Assembly: GCF_020184175.1 (NCBI RefSeq)
Contig: NC_065531.1
Coordinates: 61,334,806 to 61,398,805 of the forward strand
Length of the DNA stretch: 64,000 nt
Direction of reading: 5' to 3'
From: Aphis gossypii
Lineage: Eukaryota > Arthropoda > Insecta > Hemiptera > Aphididae
Shown here: piece after piece, positions 55,701-64,000 of the stretch
Numbering within the stretch: the stretch's first letter is position 1
Layout: every line of letters begins with the position of its first letter
Notes under the pieces: generated by a model
Seen by the model: the letters and a program-made list of their open reading frames with translations, nothing else
Database searches by the model: none
What the model was told of the DNA's origin: nothing
Translations under genes and position numbers: made by a program

Positions 55701-56771
55701 TGTAATGGTATTTAAGAGAAATTTATAAACTATTAAATTAAATTAATAATTAATTAGATTTTATACGGTTTTGATGAATAAATAGTCAAGTATTTCTTCT
55801 TGACAATGGGTTGTTTTTACGAGTAGACGGGTATCAACTGTCAAATTAATATTCCATACAATTAACTTATTATATGCTTATGTCATTCAACAACCGTTAA
55901 TAAGATTGTCTCAACATTAATTTAAAGTAAAAAATAATTATTGTTCTTGTGAGATGATTGTCACCTTTATACATTCATTAATTTAACGCAATTATTTCAG
56001 TTGAACCATAGTTTGAATAGCGAAAAATAGTATTATAATATATTTATTTATAACTCGACGGAAAAATCTTTATTTTTTTTTTTAAACATTATGGTTTTCG
56101 GTGGTATATCTAATAAGTTGTGGTTTTATTTTGAAACTTAATCAACTGTTAAGTATAACAACTATGTTAAATTATAAATTATGAACAAAACCTACTACTT
56201 ACAAATCAGAGAGATTATAAATGTAAGTTTAAAAAATAATTTTCCTGCATAAATTAATCAGAAATATGTTTAAAAAAAACATTGATGAGTGGGGTTAGAA
56301 TATTTATGTTAAATAATTTATTGGACACAATAAATACCTGAAATAAAAGAAAAGCGTATCCTTTTGGCGGAAAATAAGACTTGCTCTCAGCTTTGTGAGG
56401 CCAGTCAACCACTAGTTGACCGAATCTGCGGAAACTAGCAGTGATTTCATCTAGAAAATAAATGTAAAACACAAATTAGCTTTCACCGACAAACATATTC
56501 AAGCAAAAATTCAATTAAATATGAATTTTATTAATTTTTTTTTGAATTGGTGTCAAGATATGAATATTAAACGAACCTTCATCGATATCAGGTGGCAAGC
56601 CGCCTACAAACACTTTTCTGGAAAACCTTTCGCTGCTTTCCGATCCTTGACTGTGAGGCGATGAACGAGATGGCGAAGTTAGAGCTTGCACGGATGTATC
56701 GATCAAATGCGAACCAGGGTCGTCCAACAATCCCGTTTGATCTTCGAGTGTTTGAAAGAAGGGCGATTTAC
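52677..56771 (-). CDS. CPEB2-4/Orb2 RNA-binding protein, 3' half of gene
   Basis: Six exons join in phase into 309 residues: 56577-56771, 56338-56450, 54491-54701, 54115-54296, 53216-53326 and 52677-52793. RRM1 carries KVFVGGLPPDIDEDEIT and KGYAFLLFQ. RRM2 carries TVFVGGVPRPLKA and GAGRVAFSNQQSY. The C-terminal zinc-binding (ZZ) domain has CDECQGQRCGGKF, FFCANVTC and YYCELCWATIHSR. The sequence is nearly that of insect Orb2 and vertebrate CPEB2-4, and unlike CPEB1. These proteins bind U-rich 3' UTR elements and control cytoplasmic polyadenylation and translation, in Orb2's case including synaptic memory. The N-terminal, usually Gln-rich part is encoded upstream (beyond 56771) and was not located. 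All splice sites are GT-AG. Confidence 0.95.
53216..53326 (-). CDS. CPEB exon, first half of ZZ domain
   Basis: 37 whole codons in phase 0 run from VEVKPYVLDDQMCDEC to FFCANVTCLQ. The donor is gtaagcg. Confidence 0.95.
54115..54296 (-). CDS. CPEB exon, RRM2 core
   Basis: The exon starts with two bases of a split Val codon. It contains ELAMIMDRLYGGVCYAGIDT and the RNP1-like GAGRVAFSNQQSY, ending at DIDKR before donor gtgagt. Confidence 0.95.
54491..54701 (-). CDS. CPEB exon, RRM1 end and RRM2 start
   Basis: It runs from DESSVQQLIDACIQDDDKLY through SSPTIKDKPVQIRPWRLSDA to the RRM2 RNP2 TVFVGGVPRPLKA. The donor is gtaagtc. It ends one base into the next codon. Confidence 0.95.
56338..56450 (-). 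CDS. CPEB exon, RRM1 core
   Basis: It encodes DEITASFRRFGQLVVDWPHK and then the RNP1 stretch FPPKGYAFLLFQ. The donor is gtattta. It begins with two bases of a split Asp. Confidence 0.95.
56577..56771 (-). CDS. CPEB exon, linker and start of RRM1
   Basis: It runs from KSPFFQTLEDQTGLLDDPGS through a Ser-rich stretch (SPSRSSPHSQGSESSERFSR) to the RNP2 KVFVGGLPPDIDE. The acceptor is catatccag and the donor gttcgt. It starts two bases into a codon, so the upstream exon must end one base into it. Confidence 0.92.
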
Positions 56772-57008
56772 CTGGATATGAAAATATTGTTAAAATTATA
56801 ACATTTTTTACCCACAAATATTTAAATATATATATACATACATATATATTTATATAATATTGTATATACATTGTACATAGATAGTATATAATTATGCTGA
56901 ACACAAAAAAAGAACAGGACACGTTTCTCGATTATTAGAGCAAACTGATCGTCGGATATACGATATGTCTACTTACATTGTAGGAGTGGACGAGTTGAGA
57001 GGGGCGTG

Positions 57009-57033
57009 CATATATATATATATATATATATAT
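57009..57033. repeat. (TA)n microsatellite
   Basis: About 12 units, just upstream (minus strand) of a gtaagtag donor-like site. Confidence 0.85.
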
Positions 57034-57718
57034 TATACTAATCTCCGTGAGAACTGTATAATATATAAATACTATAAGCGCATACATGATTTCATAAAAG
57101 TATTTTCGTAAGCGCGTAACGGAATAGAAAATGTGATCCAATTATTAGCTTAATGATGAAGGAAACGACTTATTATATTGGAATATATTACAAGCACACA
57201 ATAGTATTATAGGAAAGAATATATATAAAATATAATATATATCATACAATATACATAGTAACCTTCGACGGATATACGTCTTGGAGCACGAAATTTCATT
57301 CTCACGACACACGGGCACGCGTGGTGAAATATTTACTTTTAGGATATAATATTATATACCTACACCTTTATAGCTATATATGCGTGGTATATAATATGAC
57401 ATAATATAATACCTATAAAATATAATATTTATAGAGTTGTCGTAGTTTTCTATGCGAGACTTTCGAGGGTGTCGTTCCCTCCCCCGGGAAAAAAGTTCAA
57501 ATAGAAAATATTAATGATACACCAGACGTCATTCGACAACGGCGTGCGAAGGATCAAGCGATATTTTTCTCTTTTCGTTTATAGACATATACGTATAATA
57601 TATACGACGCAGTGCACGGAGAATAGGAATACATTACGTGGATTCGGATGTTGACAGGTCTCAAGGACAGACCAAGGGATATATTATGAGGACGATGAAA
57701 ACGGGATATCATTCTTTC

Positions 57719-57738
57719 ATATATATATATATATATAT
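57719..57738. repeat. (TA)n microsatellite
   Basis: About 10 units. A further one lies at 57853-57872. Confidence 0.85.
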
Positions 57739-60700
57739 TGGTACAACAATGTGGTTTGGTCCTAAATATATATAATAGTACATGTATATTTCTTGTCAAC
57801 CTGTCCACAGTAGAATTGGGATAGTGTGACGAGTGAAAGATGACGTGTAGAAATATATATATATATATATATAGGTATACGCATCGCGATGAATATAATA
57901 TCGCCATAAAATCAATACGACCGCGACGATCCGTAATTTTATTAATGATCGACTAATATATGGGCTACTTCAGTTTGTATAGGTACCGTTAATATAATAA
58001 TATATATATATATACTATATTCTACATGCCCCAAGTTAAAATTTGGATTGATCTTGTAACACGGGTCTTATCAACATGAAAAATAGAACGCATGTTTTAG
58101 AATAGTTATGATTAGTTGATTAGACGTTTTATGAATTTAGTTTTTAATTTCTCAATTATTATAGCCGCTAAAATTCCAAAAAAATTTGCCGCCTGGTGTA
58201 GTCGCACAGGTCGTACATGCCTTCCGCCGGCACAGGGTATACATATTTACTTGTTTACCGCTTGAGGTCGACTATATGATATAGGCGTCCAAAATAATAT
58301 TTTAAATTCTGCGATAGTAATAACTTAGATATTATCATTAGTCATGAAAAACAATTTTTAGATAATTCAGTGAAATACATTCGTAGAACCGCTGACTACG
58401 CCGCCGTCAAGTGTCGATAACGTTTTAAAACGGTTAAAGTTTATTTATTTATTTTATTTAAATTGTAAAAGATTAAAAATAAATCTTCAACTGTGGAATG
58501 GATATAATGTACATTACAGGATATATGTTCATTTATAATAGCATTATGATAATCAACCACAATCCAATACCATGAATAAAGAAAAAAACTACACTTAAAA
58601 GTGTTGCCACCCCACAAAATGTATAGCTGCTATAGTGCTTGCATATAGATACGCCACTGCGTACAATTCACTTAAACCGTGACGGCGACATGGCACCCTT
58701 CCCTCACGATCAAGTAAGAAACACGTCAAGACTATACAAGGCACAAATTTTAATCATCATCTGTCGCACTTATATTTCGATGCTTGATTAATTGCCTGAT
58801 TAATGTGGACCAAACAGATTCACGATTAATTAATTTTTATAGTATAAATGACCTGCTGTTATCTCGCTCTACAATATATTGTAATATAATGATAACAATA
58901 ACGTGTAAATTACTTTTTAAGTGCCGTAATTATTAAATTTTAGATAGAATACGCGATACATTATGTTATTTAAAAAATATATTCGAACGTATATATAGAG
59001 ACAGTTTTTGTTCTATGTACTTAAATTAAACGGGCGCAAAAGAATAATTATAATGCATATAATATGTATTAAATAGTGTTTGTGTTGACCGCCGTTTCTT
59101 CCTCCCCAGATTGTTCGGTCGCCTTTTGATATTAATATAGTCATTATTATTATATACCTACTTTAAACGTAAAATAATACAGTGCAGGTCATCGTGTTAT
59201 TCGTATAAGGCTAATATAGGAAAAAAAATCGGAAAACACGGTTACCTCTTTCCTGCATATATAAATACACACACAGTTTAGACTACACTATAACTGTTTA
59301 CCTGTGGTCTCTTATACAACATTTCACGACGCACATGAATCTTTTCTCTCTCTCTCAATATAAATATACAACCCTTGGCCCGAGTCCACAATGTCGCCTC
59401 AAGTTTTATTTTTACCTTTTAAAGTGTTAAACTGTTTTGACGGGTGTTTTTGACGATGATTTTAAATTCTCTTTGGCGAATATTCTCTACTCTATCTATA
59501 TCCATTCTATACGCGCTGCACACAAAAGGACCGTATATTTGAATTTTAAATCGTAAACTTTCGCTTAAATCGATTTCAAAATTTTTATGCATCTTAAAGT
59601 GAATCCCACTCATTGTAATATATACTATACATATATTATGTTGTACTTGTATTATGTATTGTATTTTAGATGTATGTATCGGGCTCGATGACGTCTTTTA
59701 TCGTATCTATATAATATATAATCGTAGGCACGGACTTAAAGTAGAGCACAACAGTTGACACGAATGACTACTTCAGATGCACTACGATATTTTAATTACA
59801 TAGCTAGCCCTAGTTGGTTACTTAACCAATAGTTCTCTCTAGTTGAAGAATTTGCTTGTATTTTAATTATGTATACACTATATATAGATATAATCATAGA
59901 GTCGTTTAATCAAGTATTTTACTGCACTTAAAAAAAAAAAAAAAAATACCTTTTATATAAATATCAAAAATCAAAATGAAAACTATTTCATTTCGAGGCT
60001 TGATAATATTAAAATGTAATAATATGTAAATATGCGATACACTACAATGCATTATATACTCTTCTGTTAACCAATGTTTTACGTTAAAATGATAACGTGT
60101 GAACCGGGTCATTATAGATTGTGCACATACGGCATTTAAGCGCTTTATATTTTCGCAATGTAACCTAACCGAAAAACTATACATAATGTACAACTATAGG
60201 TATATATACATAGAAGATATTATTTTTACAATATGTAAACCATGTCCCAAACAGATGTTACATAATGTTCAGAAATAATTTTCATTTTCAAATCCCATTC
60301 AAATACTTTCGAGGAATTGTATTTCAATGTGTTCGATACTTTACAGTTTAATATACATTATACAGTAAACAATATACACAATCTCCACGACGAGTTGTTT
60401 TAATGGTTCTTGCATAAAAAAAAAAATGATAATAAAGGGGAAACAAATCTAAACATTTATGATAATGCGAAATTCTTCGATAAAAATAAAATATTATACA
60501 TATTGTATATAAATATATATAGAATATTGTATAAATCATATTACAAAAAGAAAATTAAATGCTGGATATTAAAATTGTTGACGTTACCTTCGTTTTATAA
60601 AGATTGATAAAGGAATGTAAATTATTTCGTTAAAATAATACAGCAATAATAAAAAATATATAAATATATTATCCTATATAGGACATAGGTATGTATATAT

Positions 60701-62483
60701 CTAACCAATATCTATAAGTGAAGAAAACGGTCAAAATTGTTCTTTATTTACGTTCAGCTAGAACTCGAAGTAAATATTTCACAATAAATATTTATTATTT
60801 CATTAAGACGGAATTAGTTCTTTTTTCTTTTCGCATCCGCATTATTATCGACGCAGCGGAAGGACAAAAACGTCTTCAAAAGATTCTTTTATTATAGAAA
60901 AAAAAACACCATACAATGCCAGGTCAGCAGCAGCGTCTGCAGCATGGAAGCGTCAGCAGCGCGTGGAAAAAATTTAAAAGGAAGAAAAAAGTTTATTATA
61001 TACTACGAAAACGATTGCTTCCGGTTCGGATATTATATAGCTGTATAATGTCGTATATCCAGGAGTTACAATGCTGCACACTCATTACGAGAAAATAAGA
61101 CGTTTTATACGATGGATTTTTATTCACAGCCAACCCCTCTTCTAGCAGGGGTTTCCTCGCCACCGTATACTTATGTCGCAAGTTTTACGCATCAACCGTA
61201 AAGGCCACGCGCTTATAATTGTCAGAGTATTATTAACAGTAGGTGACTCGCATTCAGGAGTATCATTTTAAATAACCTAATCACGTATTAGTTTTTAATA
61301 CCATAATTTATATATTATATCATCAGTTATCACATATTTAAATAATATAACCAAGGTATATTTTTAATGTAATCAATAATTCGATACTAATGTTCATACA
61401 ATATTATATTTAAGTAGAAACCAAAATGGTATAAATCGGTATGCACTATGCAACCTATACCATCTATATTTATATTAATTTATCATTATTATTTGCATTG
61501 CTCTTATAGTATTACAAATTAAACATAATTATGTGTGATTCGTTCTTCGCTGCAGTAATATTAGTTGCTGAGTTGCTACCAGAAGCACGTAGTTACCGCA
61601 ACTTATTCAATACGCGTTGAACTTGACCAATAATAATAATAATAATGCAATGAAAGTACAAATCATATTAAATACCTATATAAACATATATGATAAAAAT
61701 TTAAAAAAATATGTCATAATAAAAAACAGAAAGGTGAAATATTTTTTTTTGTTTATTAAAACGTACCTACAATATAGAAGAGGTTACGATTTCGGCATCG
61801 ATGCACAAACATAGTGTTTATACTTTAATTATGGCTGTATACGTTCCTTATGCTTGCATAGAGTAGTAAAAATTATATTTTCGTAGGCCACAATAATGTG
61901 TTCGCAATCAGTAATCAATGAGTTATATTAAATTGTACCTACACAGAAATATCATTAAATTTAGTAGTAAAAATACGTGTAATCCAGTTTTCGATACGGA
62001 AACATCATATTATAATACCTTCAAATTACTGATATGAAAAAAATGTATTAATTATTTTAGGTACCTATAATGTAATTTTAAAACAATTGTAGACACACTC
62101 CTTATGATACTTTGTAAATGTAATTTTCGAGTACAATTATTTAAAACAATAAAACAACGACATATTATTATAGACTATAATATTATGCCGATGCGGAAAG
62201 TTATAATAAGTGAATGCGTCATAACAATTTAAAATAATAAAATTCGAGTTTGAGATAACTAATATCGGAGTCGTTTATAATACGATTATGTAATAAATAA
62301 CAATAATTTTAATATCATCTGCAATGTGGATTGGAGATAAAATATTAAATTAGTACAAAATGCACTTATATACTCGTACTAAGATATTGTGGCCATATCA
62401 CCGATTTGGATTTAATCGATCGATACGTATTCAAAAATTGTAAATCTATTATACCGGGAATTATATCCCTTATAATTATAATA

Positions 62484-62560
62484 CAGTAAAACCTATCTAT
62501 AACGGAATTGCTTGGGACCAACAATTTTTCTGTTGTAAAGAGTTTTCCGTTATATTATTT
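62484..62560 (+). repeat. Tigger/pogo-like terminal fragment
   Basis: TA is followed by CAGTAAAACCTATCTATAAC and gcttgggacc, a typical Tigger-type end. An internal inverted piece (taacgga ... tccgtta) follows. The opposite end was not found nearby, so it is probably truncated. Confidence 0.5.
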
Positions 62561-62586
62561 ATAACCACATATATGGTGACCCACAA

Positions 62587-62611
62587 ATATATATATATAT
62601 ATATATATATA
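62587..62611. repeat. (TA)n microsatellite
   Basis: About 12 units, directly after the Tigger-like fragment. Confidence 0.85.
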
Positions 62612-63653
62612 ATATAAGTATTATTTTAAGTCATGGTGAGTAATAATAACGTAAACTCCATTACATAACACCACTTTATATTAGGGAATCGTCAAGGGAC
62701 ATTCCGTATGTTATATATTTTATAATATTTTGAACGTGATTAATTTAAAATGTGGTTTTTTATATATATAGGTAGGTAGATAGGTAGTACATATATATAT
62801 ACCCGGTGGTGTAATGAATTTTTCAAACTCAAGATTTTACGACGTAATATCGCACACAGCGGCTGCAAACGTTTTAATCGAATTTGTATTACTCCTATCC
62901 GTAGACAAACTGACATCATATATATATAATATAAATAAGCGACGCGACGCGTAGTAGGTAGTATATATATATATATAGTTGAGTATAAAACGCGCGTATT
63001 TGTCCGATAAAATATTAAGTACGTTTCGTGGAGTGAATTATTATAACGTAATATTTATTTTTACACTTTCGTAGCAGAGTACATGATATAATAATATACG
63101 AACTGCGATTATAATCTCAGCGTCACTGTGTACAATATATATATCATATGTGTGTGGATGCTATTGTAGCCGGAGGGATATGATTTCAATAGTACGCGTA
63201 GCCACCATGTAAAACGCGTACATTGTGGTATTATATACGATTATACAATTATTATGCACGGCGTACACCAGTGTATGAGATCAGGGAAAAAGAAAATTCT
63301 GGACGGATTCTGTATAAGAGTAGAATAAAACATAATATATACACAGTATTTTGTACACTTACTCACAAGACAAAACTGTACAATATTTGTACATATAATA
63401 ACGTATCCCATGTACGCTTTGCACCTATACAAATTTGTAAGGCGATAAGAAAATAAAAAAGATATAAGTAGGTAAAAAAAACGAAACACGTAGAATAATA
63501 CAAGTATGAGCACATATTATTATCAGACATTTTGCACGGATGATAACGACCATGCCGACGACAAAATTATGTAAAGGATGAAAATATAACCGACTGCCGT
63601 GTTATATCTAACTTATTATTATTAAATGTGTTTATAAATATATATATACACAC

Positions 63654-64000
63654 CAGGTTATCCATTTAAGGACGTTCATTCTTTTTAAAAAAAATATTAA
63701 CGATATTGAAAATATTGTTTTCTTTTTTATTTTAAGTACGTATTTTTAATTTAATATTTGTAGACAGTGTATAATATTCAGAGTATTTCAATTTATAAAA
63801 ATCAAAATCTAGACAAGAAGTTTATTAGTTATAAATATTTTAAGTATCCATGAGCGGAGTGTAGTAGTGGTACAGGAATATTCCGTAAAATGTTGGTCCA
63901 CTATAATACTCTGCTTATCCAAAATTAAAAAAATGTATAACTAATAAACTACGTGTCTAGATTTTTAGAGATTAAAATATTATACTTTATACTTTGTTTC
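63654..64000. mobile_element. Transposon end running out of the window
   Basis: CAGGTTATCCATTTAAGGAC resembles the terminus of the element at 14585 (CAGGGTGATCCATTAAGC). Further in, aaaatctagacaagaagttt (63804 onward) and its inverted partner (63936-63966) form a 29-bp near-perfect inverted repeat. The far end is not in the window. Confidence 0.4.

Larger units (their letters stand above)
56772..64000. other. AT-rich stretch upstream of CPEB exons, probably intron
   Basis: I searched the minus strand for CPEB N-terminal exons ending one base into a codon and found none that convinces. The stretch contains AT microsatellites, two transposon ends (62484 and 63654), a hAT-like end near 58659 and scattered short ORFs. 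A 64-codon minus-strand ORF (59419-59613, MSGIHFKMHKNFEIDLSESL onward) has a natural composition but no family I know. Confidence 0.4.

Noticed and set aside
56966..57003. Possible CPEB upstream exon: ATGCACGCCCC... before gtaagtag on the minus strand
   Set aside because: It ends two bases into a codon while the next exon needs one base, and only an AT microsatellite precedes it.
58645..58660. gatacgccactg, resembling the hAT end at 11156
   Set aside because: No opposite end or 8-bp duplication was found, so at most it is a fragment.
59419..59613. 64-codon minus-strand ORF
   Set aside because: Natural-looking composition, but no domain, no matching splice sites and no link to CPEB.
60916..61098. 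Gln/Ser-rich small ORF (MPGQQQRLQHGS) on the + strand
   Set aside because: Wrong strand for CPEB's Gln-rich N-terminus. On the minus strand the same bases give no in-phase Gln-rich exon.

Overview
The window looks like an AT-rich insect genome segment, most probably from an aphid (Hemiptera, Aphididae). Three things support this. The CPEB2-4/Orb2-type gene at the right end matches the insect form closely. A gene built from in-phase microexons on the left has the architecture known from the aphid 'bicycle' effector family. Several dispersed repeats are of a type I associate with aphid genomes. The species cannot be named from the sequence alone.

Region 1-25 kb is dominated by one + strand gene that ORF calling misses, because its exons are 9 to 54 nt long. 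I can place 18 coding exons between 1808 and 24831. Each internal exon is a multiple of three and carries two bases of a split codon, whole codons, then one base. All stay open in that one phase, and the last exon ends in a stop. Four consecutive exons (42, 9, 27, 45 nt) are echoed later by four exons of 48, 9, 27 and 45 nt, encoding two related Trp-Cys / Cys-Tyr / Gly-Phe units. I read this as a bicycle-type gene for a putative secreted salivary effector. Its signal-peptide exon lies outside the window or is unrecognised. Its introns hold many transposons: a hAT relic with exact 8-bp target duplications, an unclassified long-TIR element, a pogo-like MITE, a decayed hAT transposase, and two decayed LINEs.

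Region 25-45.7 kb holds no gene I can support apart from a full-length non-LTR retrotransposon (31878-37395). That element has both ORFs intact, a poly(A) tail and a target-site duplication, so it looks young. Also here are a GC-richer stretch at 25.75-26.7 kb, two foldback/MITE-type elements (one just upstream of the LINE, one hAT-type at 38054-38981), and copies of a dispersed repeat.

Region 45.7-64 kb begins with a 5'-truncated, frameshifted LINE flanked by a 12-bp duplication. It is followed by the 3' half of a CPEB2-4/Orb2 gene on the minus strand: six exons, 52677-56771, covering two RRMs and the zinc-binding domain. An A-rich (+) / U-rich (transcript) stretch at about 47.7-52.7 kb is its likely long 3' UTR. 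From 57 to 64 kb I see only AT-rich sequence with microsatellites and transposon ends. It is probably intron or 5' flank of CPEB.
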